Assembly: GCA_024220525.1 (NCBI GenBank)
Contig: JAMYWO010000257.1
Span: 1-57,829 of the forward strand
DNA length: 57,829 nucleotides
Reading direction: 5' to 3'
Source of the DNA: Cochliopodium minus
Taxonomy: Eukaryota > Discosea > Himatismenida > Cochliopodiidae
Numbering within the stretch: the stretch's first letter is position 1; the number at the start of each line of letters is the position of its first letter. Position numbers and translations under genes: made by a program. Positions 21,827-34,600 of the stretch are shown in pieces. The notes under the pieces were generated by a model. It had not been told where the DNA came from, searched no databases, and saw nothing but the letters and a program-made list of their open reading frames with translations.

Positions 21827-24800
21827 ATGGAAGATAATGTTATTTTATCTACCAAAAAGCAAAGAACCTTTAGCGCACCTGAAGTATTTATGAACAATAG
21901 ATATAATTTGGATGATTCATCTCTAATTGAAAATTCTCCTCCAAATGATAAATTATCAAATATCTTTCCCAATAATTCGAATAATTCATCAATAACAAAA
22001 AATTCACCAACAAATGATCGAAAATCAGATGATTTGATCTTTAACAATAAAATGTTTTTTGGAAAACAAAAGAGAATTGCAAATGATTTTAATTCCCCAG
22101 AATACACAAAGATGAAAAGTCCTTCCTTGGCAAGGGTTACAAATAATGATGAAAGAATCTTCCAAGATGAAAATTGTTTAAAAGTGGTGAATAAAGAAAT
22201 GAAAAAAGAAAAAACTAATCATAATCCAGAATTATTCAAGAAATGGATTATGCCCATCAGCAATACAAGCACCAAATTTCTAACTGTTGAAATTTATGAG
22301 AATCAAAGTTGGACATTTCTAAAAGGATGGTCATATTCAATTGCGGAAAAACCAAATTGGACTTATCGTGATGGGAAAGAAATAATTGATATTGATAGTT
22401 TAGAATTTTTATCTCCTCCTTGGAAATGGACTGGAGAATGGGGAATCTTTATTGATTCTGAAAATAGAGAAATAACAGATTCACAAGGCTGGCAGGTTTG
22501 TTTTTTAAATTAAATTCAATTTTGATATCTTTAAAATTGCTTTTTTTTTTTTTTTTTTTGGATAGTATTCTATATCTTGGGATGGGGAATGGAAATCAAA
22601 AGCTACAATGAAATCTACAGTAAGAAGGAGATTATGGATGAGAATAATGGAAAAAGCAGATACACCCATCACTTTTATCCATCAATTTTTTGATCCAAAA
22701 GAAAAAGTCACTCTTGATGAGAATAATTTGACCGAAAATAGCAATAATAAAATAGAAAATAATGGAACTCTTTTGCAAAAAATAGAAGAAATAAAGATGA
22801 ATCATAACAAAGAAAAAATTAACGACGATCTCACCTTATCTTCTTCCCCCAACAACAATGAAAGTGAAAGTAAATATTTGAAAAACAAGTTAAAGAAAGT
22901 AACATTCCAAAAACACAGCTACAAAACAATGCCAAACATTCTTGAAGAACCAATCAACACAAAAGTTTCTTTAAATACAAAAAAAAAATTGACAAGAAAT
23001 AATGATATTTTCGTTTTAAGTAAAAGTTTACCCAACATAAAGTACACAACATTCCTTTCTTCTTATTCCTTATTTAATACATCTTCTGAGAGCCTTTTTC
23101 AACTAAACATGGATAACAGGGAAGCATTGAATCCTCTCTCTCGTTCTTCTTCCAAGTCTTCTTCTGCAAATAACTCTCCTCGTTCTCATCGAAAGTTTCC
23201 AATGGAAGATGAAGATAACATAATGCAAATCACCAAAAATTATTCAAAGGTGAAACGTTTAAATTCTTCTGTCACACAAAGTGATGATCTTTTTCGATCT
23301 TCTTCTCCTGAAAATGAGAATTCTAATAATTACGACATTTTAGACTCCTCCAATGACATTCTAAGATCTTGTTCACCTTTGGATGTCGTCTCCTCTTCTC
23401 CTATTCCTAATAATGATTTGATAAGATATTCCACTCATTTTGGTTCGAATCTCCCCACAAACAAAAATAAAAATCATTTTCAAAAACTTTCTCAATCGCG
23501 TGACTTTTCTTCTCCCAATAAAATTTCCCAATTAAGTGATGATCTTCCTCTATATCTCAACCGTTCCCATAATTCTTTTTCCACTTCTCTTCCTCTTTCT
23601 TCTGATTCTCCCCGCAAACACAATGATAAAACTCAGTTTGATATCTCTGCTGAATTTTTTACATCAGATCAAAACAACTCCTATTCTTACTCCCCTCCCC
23701 ACAACATTCTTAACAGCGACTCTTTTGTGGGCAATAACTTTGAAAATAACGATGATTCTCAAGCAGTTGATCTCCATCCTTCAACTCCTCCTCATTACAT
23801 TTTTCATTCTCCTTCTCCTAGTAAATTTGACAATTTCTCTCCTATTTCTCGTGATGAGGTTAATATTTCCCTTCATTCCCCCCATCCAAAAGATTCCAAC
23901 AACATCTCCAACGAAAGAATCGATAATAATAATCAAAATACTATTGCCAGCTCTCTTCCTTCTTTTTCTTTTCTTTCTAGTGGTTTATCACATCAAAAAA
24001 CAAAAAGCAAACCCAAAAAAATAGATTTCTCCACTCAAACGATTAATTCTTTTTCAAAAAATAATTTATCTCCTAAAAAATCTTCCTCTGAAAAGCAATT
24101 TTCTTACAAAGAAATAAAGAATTCTCAATTCAATCAAAGCAAATCTCTTCAAGATATTTCCACAGAAAACAATCCATTCAATCCTAATCAACTCGATTTT
24201 AATGAGGAAGAATCTCCTTTGTTTGATTCCCCAACTTCTTTATTTGATTCTCCTACTTCTTCTTCTTTATTGTTTACTTCTCCTTCTCCTACTTTTAATG
24301 TCAATCCCTCTTATCGTAATCTTTCTTCTTTCCCCTCCTCCGATAATCTCCTCTCATTAAGTGACAATATAGGAAGTAATGAGAATATTGAACTTGATAA
24401 TGATAATTCTGATTTGAATGAAGATAGCAACTTTGAAGACAATGACAAATATAAAACAATTGATTTAATTAGTAATTCAAAGAATAATAATAATAATAAT
24501 CAGAATAATGATAATCAGAATCCTAATGATGAACTCAAAAATCAATCTTTTCATAATTTAATATCTTCTCCTTGGAATCCACTGTCTTCACAGGTATATG
24601 ATTTTATAAATAGGAGTAAGAATAATAACAAAATTAACATCATCAACAATAATACCAACATTACTAGCAGCTCTCAAGACAATAACGAAAGCAATACAAT
24701 TAAAAATAAAACCAACAACTCTAATAAAAATAATATTGACTCGAAAATTATTTCCAAACATCTTAATGATACAAATAATAACCCAATTAAATCTAACAAT

Positions 24801-25165
24801 ACAAATAACACAAACAATTCAAATAACACAAATAATACAAACAATACAAATAACACAAACAATTCAAATAACACAAATAATACAAACAACACAAATAACA
24901 CAAACAATTCAAACAATTCAAATAATTCAAATATGAATAGCAATACACTTATAAGATTTAGATCAAATTCACTTTCACATAAAACAAAGTATTATTTTTC
25001 TTCACCAGGACTCATTCTTTCTTCTAGAAACAACTCCAATTTTCCTCCTCCTTATCCTTTTCTAAAAAACAATTCCACTGATAGTCTCAAATCCCCCTCT
25101 CTTCAACGCGAATCTCCCCATCTCACCAATACCAACAATAACAATGGTAACAATAACAATAATAA

Positions 25166-25201
<36 letters not shown>

Positions 25202-27815
25202 TAATAATAATAACAATATTAATAATAACAATAATAATAACAATAATAATAATAATAACAATAATAATATCAATCTTAAAAAAGAAGAAAACGTTTTGAA
25301 AAATTTAAAACAAGTCGCCCCTAATCCTCCTATAAAATCTAGCTACAACAGTCCTAAAACCAAAACAGTCCAATTTTCCAATAATAATAATAATAATAGT
25401 AATAATACTAATAACAGCAATAATAATAAAAATAACAAAGTTGATAACACTAATTCAAAAAACACTAATTCCAAAAAAGTAGAGAATAAAAATATTAATA
25501 ATTTGAAAGAGATGAGGGATAGTAATGGAAAAAATGTGAATAGTAAGTATTCAAATTTGCCGAATATGCACTCATCACATGTCAACACTTCTTATTCAAC
25601 ACAATCTCCTTCCACCATGAAAATGAATAAAAAAATGAATTTAGAAAAATACAAACTCAAACACTCTGATATCAAAATAGAAAAGAAATTGGATGAGGGG
25701 GCTTTTGGTGTTGTTTATAAAGCAAAGGTGTGGGGCATTTCCGCTGCTGTCAAAACTTTTAAAAAAATCAACGTGAATCGATTCAATGAACTGAGACTCG
25801 AATTTGAAAAAGAACTTTCCCTTATTGTCTCTCTTCGACATCCCAACACTGTTCTCTTTTTGGGTACTTTGATTCCTTTTTTTTAAATAGTTTTTTTTTA
25901 ATTCTTTTTATTTTTAATTCTTTTTATTTTTTTTCTTTTTATTTTTATTTCTTTTTATTTTTTATTTCTTTTTATTTTTTATTTCTTTTTATTTTTTTTC
26001 TTTTTATTTTTATTTCTTTTTATTTTTTATTTCTTTTTATTTTTGTAAATTTTTTGTTTTAAATTTTTTTTTTTCTATTTGACAGGATACACGGTAGAAC
26101 CTTTTTTCTCATTGGTAACAGAATATTTCAATTTAAAAAGTTTGTCAAACATTTTGCACAAAACAAACATAAACTTGACTTTTTCACATTTGATACATGT
26201 GGCTTTGTCCATATGCTCTGGTATGAACTATTTGCACGAACAAAAACCACACATTCTCCATCGTGATTTGAAATCTCCAAATGTCCTTGTATCTGGTACC
26301 AAAAATCAGTTTTCTGATGCTTCTTCTTGGACTGGTAAATTTAATTATAAAATTAATTTCTTTCTATTTCTTTTGATTTCTTTTGATTTCTTTTGATTTC
26401 TTTTGATTTCTTTTGATTTCTTTTGATTTCTTTTGATTTCTTTTGATTTCTGACTTTTTTTTTAAAAAATTAGTAAAAATTGGAGATTTTGGTATTAGTG
26501 TTTGTCAAAGGGACAAAGTTTTAAAAGAAAACATGACAAGTGGGGACATTGTTTGTAGGTAAAAATTAAATTTGAATCAATTCATTTAAATTGTTTCTTT
26601 TCTTTTTTAAATCATTTCTTTTTAAAAAGGGCACCAGAATGCGTTCTAGAAACTGAGAAATATTCCAAAAAGAGTGATGTTTTTAGTTTTGGTATTCTTT
26701 TATGTGAATTGATCACAAGAAAAGTTCCTTGGGAAGGATTAACCATCCTAGAAATTGCAAAATCATTGTTACAAAGTATCTTTTTTTTTTTAAAAAATTT
26801 TTTTTCATATTTTTTTTTTTTTACAAAAGGTAAGAGACCAGAACTACCAGAAGATCCCCAAAATCTGTGGAAACCCATCATAGAGGAATGTTGGAATCAG
26901 GAACCTGAAAATAGGCCTCATTTCTCTCAAATCCTTATCTCTTTGCAAAATGGTAAAATCAAAACTTGATTTTTTGAAAGTTTTGTTTTGCTAAACATTT
27001 TTACCTTTTTAAAAAGTGAGAAGAGAAAATAAAAAGAAAGAAAAAAATGAAATGATAGCCAGGGATGGAAAATTGATGGACGGAAAACTGACAGAAAGAC
27101 AACAAAGTTCGTTTATTTTAAAACAACTCCAGAATGGAATGATGCATGGAAGAACGATGAATGCTATTTTTTCGTTTGAGAAAATTCCAAAAGCAATCTA
27201 CCTAATTAAAAACAGACTCATTCCCTCCACCAATCTCTACTCTTCTTTTTCTATTTTGTTGTCGTCAAGACAAGGAAAAATAATTTTTACAGCTGCTTTT
27301 TCTACTCCTCTTCACATGAAACAAGCAGACTCTATCACCATGAGCGATGTGGGAAAAGATGACATGACCCAAATCATGCAAATCATTGCAGAATCTTCTT
27401 GTACTCCCATTACAAGAGACTATTGTGAGGTAAAAGCTTTTGGTGTTGAGAAAAACTCCAAAATTGCCACCTCAATTCGACTTTCTATATTTCCTCAGAA
27501 AAACGAAAATCTGATTCTTGAATGTCTGGGTCTGATTAAAAAAACTTAATTTAATTTCTCTAATTTATTTTATCAAAAATAGCTTCTTTTATAAAGTGTA
27601 TGGACAATTTCATCAGTGGTTTGGTTTACTTGAAGCACAACAATACTTTTTCAACTGTCATTCTCCTCTTCAAAAATGAGGAATCTCAATTAGAAGCAGA
27701 AAAAGGATCTTTGCACAATGGACTTAACTTTTTTAATCCTTTTATGTCATCTGTACCTCTCATTGAATCTTATACTGTTGATTTTATTGATTTCTCAGAT
27801 TCACAGGTGAACTGA
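21827..27815 (+). CDS. DysF-domain TKL-type protein kinase
   Basis: Eight exons (21827-22495, 22566-25863, 26086-26334, 26474-26558, 26630-26775, 26830-26952, 27017-27529, 27583-27815) give 1771 residues in one frame. A dysferlin-type DysF domain lies at about 152-250: EIYENQSWTFLKGWS, then GWQYSISWDGEWKS and VRRRLWMRIM, as in peroxins and TECPR1. About 1000 residues of Ser- and Asn-rich disorder follow. The kinase domain is at about 1258-1523: EGAFGVVY, AAVK lysine about 1286, HRDLKSPN at about 1381, DFG at about 1410, RAPE, and SDVFSFGILLCEL. All catalytic residues are present, so it should be active; the HRDLKSPN and DVFSFG forms are typical of tyrosine-kinase-like kinases. The first P-loop glycine is replaced by Asp (LDEGAFG). 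The last about 245 residues form an unrecognised folded module. DysF suggests recruitment to a membrane; substrates are unknown. Confidence 0.85.
24780..24935. repeat. Asn-Thr/Asn-Ser coding repeat
   Basis: Tandem aataacacaaacaattcaa-type units in frame in the kinase linker, encoding alternating Asn-Thr and Asn-Ser pairs. Confidence 0.85.
25140..25275. repeat. (AAT/AAC)n poly-Asn tract
   Basis: More than 35 nearly uninterrupted Asn codons in the kinase linker. AAT and AAC are mixed, which limits slippage and points to selection or age at the protein level. Confidence 0.9.
25868..26060. repeat. Intronic (ttctttttattttt)n repeat
   Basis: Tandem T-rich units fill the intron that splits the kinase N-lobe from the C-lobe. 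Noncoding. Confidence 0.8.
26365..26452. repeat. 10-bp intronic tandem repeat
   Basis: About nine perfect copies of ttttgatttc in the intron just before the DFG exon of the kinase. Confidence 0.9.
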
Positions 27816-28052
27816 AATTTGTATAAAGATAAATTAGCCACATAAATTTATAATTGACCACATAATTTGAAAATAGTAAAAAAAACAAATTTAGGTCTTG
27901 AAATAAATTAAATTAGCTCGCAATCGAAAATCATTTGACTAATAATGTTTATATCCAAATTTAGTTTATAATAAGATTAAAAAACTCGAAATTTTAATTG
28001 GATCCAAAAAATCAAAAAAAAAAAAAAAACTTTTAATTCAAACAAAACTAAA

Positions 28053-28592
28053 ATGAACAAAACAATCTTTCTACTATTTGCAATTTTTATTTCATTGGCA
28101 TTCAGTCAAACAGGTAAAAAAAAAAACTTTTTTTTAAAAATATTAAAAAATTAATAAAAAATAGTCTATAACATCAGTGTTGGGAATGGCACTGAAGTAT
28201 TTGCCCCTACTGCAATTTCCAATGTAAAAGTAGGAGACATTTTAAGTTTTTATTTTTACAACAGCAGCTACAATGTTTTCCAAACATTGGGAAACTCTTG
28301 CACCTATCTCCCTTTAGGATTTAGAAGCCCTTCTTACCCATTGCCCGAAGAAAACGGAACTGTTTACAACTACACAATCTCAGCAGTTTTGCAAGGACAA
28401 ACAATTTATGTATCTAGTTCACCACAATGTCAAAGCATCACTAATTTGCAAATAAGTGTTGATTGGCTTTTTACATTACCTCCTTTCACCATTCCTCAAA
28501 CCTTTAATCCCCAAATCAGCTCTTCTTTGATGATAAAAGTTTCTTCTTTGGCTATCTTTTTGATAAGTTTAATACCTTTGTTATTTTTTTGA
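28053..28592 (+). CDS. Secreted GPI-anchored cupredoxin-like protein
   Basis: Two exons (28053-28113, 28165-28592) give 162 residues. The N-terminus is a clear signal peptide (hydrophobic IFLLFAIFISLAF followed by a cleavage-like site near SQT). The mature part, YNISVGNGTEVFAPTAISNV then VGDILSFYFYNSSYNVFQT and a Cys followed by GFRSP, matches the recalled N-terminal strands of fungal and plant cupredoxin-like serine-rich proteins (VGDxVxFxF, NHSVxQ, Cys, GFxS). The usual copper-ligand histidine is replaced: the position reads YNVFQT rather than NHSVTQ, so copper binding is doubtful. The C-terminus has small residues (SSSLM) and a hydrophobic tail, typical of GPI attachment. It should sit on the cell surface. 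It ends 59 bp from the GCN1 stop codon. Confidence 0.7.
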
Positions 28593-28651
28593 ATAAATTC
28601 TCAAAAAAATAAATAAAAAATTTTAATTTAATAATTTAATGTCTTTGTTTA

Positions 28652-31600
28652 TTAGTTAGTTAAACTAAAATTTTCTTCTTCATCATCAGAGTTTTCAACA
28701 GAAAGTTTAATCAACACACGTTTGAAATATTCGCTAATCATCTTGGCAAACTCTTTATCATTGATGAAATTGACATACTTTTCCAAAAGCTCCTCTTTCA
28801 ATTGTTTGACAGAAAAAACATGAATCAAAGTTCTCTCCGCAGCTAATTTGATACTGACAGACTTTTTATCCTTAGCCCTAGCAAACAAAGTTGGAGCCAA
28901 AAGATGTAATAATTCTAAATTATCCTTGAATGGATTTTCTCTTTTGGTAACAAATTTGATGGAACGTAAAATGGAAATTATTATTTCTTTTTGTTCTTGT
29001 GGATTTTTGAGAATGGTGAGTAAGGAAGAAAAGAGATCGTTGTACTTAAGTGATGAAAGGACAGGGGAGGAGAGGAGGTGGTAGATTAGTTGAATTGATG
29101 ATGATCTAACAAGCAATGATGGTGAAGATGTTGCTCTAACTACACAGAAAATTATTTGTTCTTTTGTTTCCACTAAAAATTTTTGGTTATCATTCAATTG
29201 CTAAAAAAATAAAAAATTGAAAAAAATCAAAAATAATTAAAATAAAAGAAAAAAAAAAAATAATTAAAAGATTTACTTGAGAACTTTGTTTTTCTTCTAC
29301 GATTGGTTTCATTGCTTCTTTAATAAAACTGGTGAGAATGCAAATGTGTGCGGAATTTTTAGGTTCGTCCTCTTGTTGAACATTAGAAAGTGATGACAAA
29401 GCCTCGTTAACAAATTTCTTGAAATCTTCAATACTATTTTCAAAATTAAAAAAAAAATAAAAATTATTATTAAATTGAAAATATTTTAAAAAATAAGATT
29501 TTTTTTTACCTGACAAAAGTAGAATAAACACCAATAACATCAGCGGATAATCCCAACAATTTTTCATCTTCGTAACAATCGTACAAGACAGAAAATATTT
29601 TTTCACCGCATTGAGGCAAAATTTTTTGGGTGATTTTGGTTCCAGAAGACAAAAACACTCCATGCAGTGCTTGCAAAATAGATGCTTTGATGTCGTTGGG
29701 AGCGTTAAGGAGGGAACTTGTGAGATCATGGATCAATGGATCGACACGAGGATTGAAACTCATCACTTTACCTGTAAAAGTAATAAACATCAACCAAATC
29801 GAATTATATTCGTTAAAAAATTATATTTCTATTTATCAAATTTTTATAATATTTTTATATAAAATTATTTTTATTTATTATAATATTTTTTATATTTGAT
29901 TTTTATGAATATAAAAAAAAAAACCTAAAGCAACAGCTGCTTTGGAACGAACTTGTTCATCGCTGTCTTGAAGACCTTTGACGAAGGCAGTTTGAAATTG
30001 AGGAACAAAAGCTCTCAACAAAGGACCGCTCTTGTCCAACAAAATGCAGAGGGTTTGCAAAATGGCGGCTTTCACTGCTGGTGGAAATTTATCTCCCACA
30101 ATACGAATCAATGGTCCTGTGATTGTCATCACAAATGGCTTCAAACAATCCACATCAGTGAATTCGATCATTTCACCTATAAAAAAATTAAATTTAAAAT
30201 TTAAAATAATTGAAAATTAAAAATTAATTGAATAATTTATAATATTTAATTAAATAAAAAAATTATCAAAAAATTTCTTTTACCCAATCCCATTGCTGCG
30301 ATTTCTCTGATGCTAGGAGTTGGAGCCTCCATTAAACAGGTTTGGAAAATGGGCAAAAAAGGTTTTACACCTCCACTCACGCACAACCCCTTTATTCCTC
30401 CCTTACCATCTTTTTATTTTATTATGAAAAATTTTTTAATTAAAAATAAATAAATAAATAAAAAAATAATTTTTAAATTATTTTTTTACCTTCTGATAAG
30501 AATTGAAAGCTACTACGTATGATAGGGATGTACTTAGGCATATCTTGTTTGTCGATAGTCTTGCACAATACTTCAAGAGCGTTGGAAGTGACTTCAAGGA
30601 CCTCTTTGCTCTCGTCGTTGTATTTCCTGAGGAGTGCCTCCAAAAGATCTACCTTGTGTTCTCCCCAGTTTTTGGTTGATTTTGTCACAAAATTCAAGAT
30701 CAACTATCAAACAAAATAAAATAAAAAAAAATGAAAAAATTCAAAAAAAAAAATATACTTTGAGAGCGCCAACCAACAATTTATCAAAGTCGAGTTTCAA
30801 CAAGGAAAATAACTCTTCGAAAACAAGATACAAAGACTCTTCAGAAATAGAGTTGATCAAAGAGAAAGAAGCCTCTTCTGACAAAACTTTTCTTTGAGGA
30901 TCTTTTTCGGAAGCACTGTCAAAGGAACATTCGATGATAGGTGTCAACAACGCATCCAAGTGTTTAAGAAGGTAGTTGGAACAGAAAGGTGATATTTTCG
31001 CAATCAATTTCAAGTTGTTGTTTGTTATTGGTTTTTTGGATATGATGGGGATTAGTTGTGGTAAAATCAAGTTGGCCTATTTTTTTTTTTTTAATTATTA
31101 AAAAATAAAATTAAATGAAGAAGATTCTTTTTGTTTTTTGTACCTTGATGGCAACAATAAACTTCAAACCATCCAAAGCATGGTTAACAACAGACTCTTC
31201 ATCGTTGATGTCTTCTTCATCCTCTTCTTGGTTTCCTTCCTCATTCTCTTCTTCCTCGAAAAATTTTTCCTCTTCGTTCATTTTGGTGCTTTCTTTCTTT
31301 ATGAAGTTTTGTGGGTTTTGAATTGTCTCAAGCAAAAATGACAAGACCTTTATGAAAAGAAAAATTTAAGATAATTTTTAGTGATTATACTAAGAATTTT
31401 TTATAATTTAAAATTTTAATGATGATAATTTTTATTTTAAAAATTAATTATTTTTTAATACCTGATCTACAACTTGAGTACCAGCAATCGTACACAAACT
31501 AGCAAAAGCATTGGAAGCAGCTTCTCTGACGTTTTCGTTCGAGTCACCCAACTTTTGAGCAATGGAAGAAATGATGGAGGGGAGTTGGTCGATCAACTGA

Positions 31601-34600
31601 CTCTTACCTGTCTCTTTGAACAATTCAGTGAAACCCAAACATGCTCCTTCTCTTATGAATGATTTCTTGGAGTGAATTCCTATTGACAAAATTTTGACGA
31701 GATCCGGAAGAACTCTGTTCCCCAACTAATAAATCATAGAAAATTTATTTTAAAAAAAAATGTTAAACAAATAAATTAAAAAAAAAAAGAAAATTTTTTA
31801 ATTACCTTTTGTACAATGACACCAATGGTCTTACCAGCAGTGATACGTTGATCTCCGTCAGAGGAAGCCAACAATTTCAAGAGGAGACGAATGAGAGTGT
31901 TACGGATTTGGTTGAGAGCTCTACCAGGATTATGTACAACAGACTTCCACACTAAAAGTGCTTCTTGTCTCACTGAGCCATTCACGTCACATCTTGCAAT
32001 GTAGAGTGAAGACAAAACCTTATCGAACTTGTCTTGTCCCAAAATCTTAAGGAGTACATCTGATGGAACTTTGTTTTCTTCTCCTAAAAAAAAAATGTTT
32101 AATTAAATGTTTATTTAAATGTTTTCAATTTTTTAAATTTTATTTTATCTAAATTAAATTTTTTACCAGTTGATCCACACAATTTGTTCAAGAAGACACC
32201 CATTAATTGGAGGGAACTTTGTCTCATTCTCCAGTTGATATCAAAGACACCTTTATGAAGATGTTCTGCCAAAAGATCAGAATCAGTAGAATACTCTTCA
32301 ACAATAGATTCTCCAGCTTGCAAAGAAATGGATCTGACGGATTCAGAATCATCAGAGAGACCTTTTTGAATGGTAGGCAAAATTCTGGGCAAAAATGGAA
32401 TCAAGTTGTCTTGCAATGTTTGAGGGAGATAGATGAAGATAGCCAAGTTTCCTTCTCTGATGTGTTCCTTTTTATTTTCGGTTAATTCCAAGATGTCAGG
32501 CAACAACTGTTCTAATCTTTCAATCTCCAATGCACCCAAAACTTCTGCCAAAGCTTGAGAAGCACCCAAACGTTCTACTTTTGCAGTGTCACTTCTCATG
32601 GTTTGCAAGAGCCAAGGGATCACAGATGGAAACTTTCTTTCTCCGATACCCTCCATCAGTTTACCCAATGCGTTTGCTGAAATACCACGAACCAAAGGAA
32701 TAGGATCAATGACCAATTTCTTGAGAGATTCAACAAGATCTTTGAGGTAAGGAATCAAATCGTTTTTCTTTGCTGTTTTTTTTTTTTAAAAAATAGATAA
32801 ATAAATGTAATCAGGGAATCATTAAAAAAATTATTTACCCAAAGAACACATGTTACCAACAATTTGTGCACTCATTTTTCTGGATTCTCCAGTTCTTTCT
32901 GCAAGACCTCTTTGCAATACTGGCATCACCAAAGCAAGAGATGGAGCATCTATCATATGTACAAAATTTGTGTGAATGAGAGCATCCAACATGGAACTGG
33001 TATGTCTGAATATGGAAAATGATTAAATTCATTTTAAAAAAAATGGGAAAAAAATGGGAAAAATGGTCACCTTGAAGGATCTTGAAATGCACGGAGAAGC
33101 AAAGGAACATGTTTTTGGATTTCAGGATTTTTGATTACCTCACCAATTTGTTTCAAAGCATCCACTGCTGCTTTTTGGACTTGATGATGGGAATCATTCA
33201 AAACTTCGGCGAGGGTAGGGACGATTTCAGGAAGAGAGGAACTCAATTGATCAGGAGAACAGTAAGCAATGCTTCCCAACAAATCGATACTTCCTTTTTT
33301 CTTTTTCCATTTGACATCCTTGATACCCTTCTTCAAAGCAGGAAGCACAAGCTTTACACCAGCAGGGCTTAAACTCTTCATGATTTGTTTTGCAGTTAAT
33401 TGAGCTGCTTCTGCTACATAATCACTGCTGTCATCGTAACATTCCAACAAATTAGGAAGAATAAAGATAACGAAAGGTTCAAACAAAAAGCCCAACTTTT
33501 CCATCAAAGCAGAAACTGCATTGAGAGCACCTTCTCTTGCAAAACTTTTCTTCTTGTCCTTCATCAATTTTTGTAATCTGATCATGACTTTATATTTTTG
33601 AATGGATGGTAGCTTGAGACCTTGAACCAAACTGGCAATACCAAGAGCTGCTCCGTATCTTTCTGGTTTTTCTTTAGCTTTGGACAAGTTGTTGAAGGCA
33701 GTGTTGAACAACTCTTCTATCTTTTCTGGGGATGCTTTTTTGATGAGTCTGGAAATGGATGTGGTTGCAGTTTGTTGAGCACTAGGTTCTTTCAAAGTTT
33801 CTACCAATTGAAAGAGAATGGTTTCGATCTTCTTTAAATCTTCTTCTACTTTCTCATCAAGATGATTTGCAACACTTCCCAACAAAACGACCATGGAACC
33901 ATACAAGATTGATTTTTCGTTCTTTTGTTTGTTTTTGTTTAAGAAATTGTCGAAAAGAGTAAACAAAAAGTTGATGTTGTTAGCACCACATTTATCAACT
34001 GCATTCAAGCCAACTTCCAAAGCTTCGTCACGTAAGGAGCTGTGTTTATCTACCAAAGCATGGGACATCAAAAACTTGAAGAGGTTGTTCAATCTTTCTT
34101 GAGATTGAAAAAGATTTGCACATCCTCTGAGTGATTGGATCACACCACTTCTTACAACATAACCTTGATCCAAACTCTCTTTGTAACTTTCTCCTTCTTC
34201 TTGTTGCATCAGAGCCTTTGCAAGTTTGTTTTTAGAATTGGTGGATTGAACAACTTCGATCTTTGTCTCGCTTGATTGAGAAACAGGTTTGTTTTTGAGA
34301 AAAAGCTTGGTTTGATTTTGGAAATATTCATCAAACTTTTCAGGGAAAAATGTTTCAAAAGCCCCACCAACAGAGTTTCCTACTTTTTTACGAACAAAAA
34401 GAGAATCGTTGAACAAGATGATACTCAAGTTTTCCAAAAAGTTTTCTGAAACTTTGTAGTTCTGGTGATAACACTCCCAAACCTTTTCTCCAAGCTTTGA
34501 ATTTGCCTCCACATCATCAAATCTAGAAATCCACAAAGTTCTTTCATTTTCATCGTTTTGTTGTAATTGACTAGATGTGATAACAGGGGAGCAAAGTAAA

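Noticed and set aside
23440-23460. tRNA-like ggttcgaatc box
   Set aside because: It lies in a coding exon, with no acceptor stem or D-arm partner around it.
23536-24024. A 162-residue hydrophobic frame inside the kinase exon
   Set aside because: It is an alternative frame of the Ser/Asn-rich linker; its Leu/Ile/Thr composition comes from that codon bias.
27816-28052. Possible fourth copy of the dispersed repeat (ccacataatttgaaaatag, ctcgcaatcg)
   Set aside because: Only short scattered words agree; it is not better than expected for this composition.
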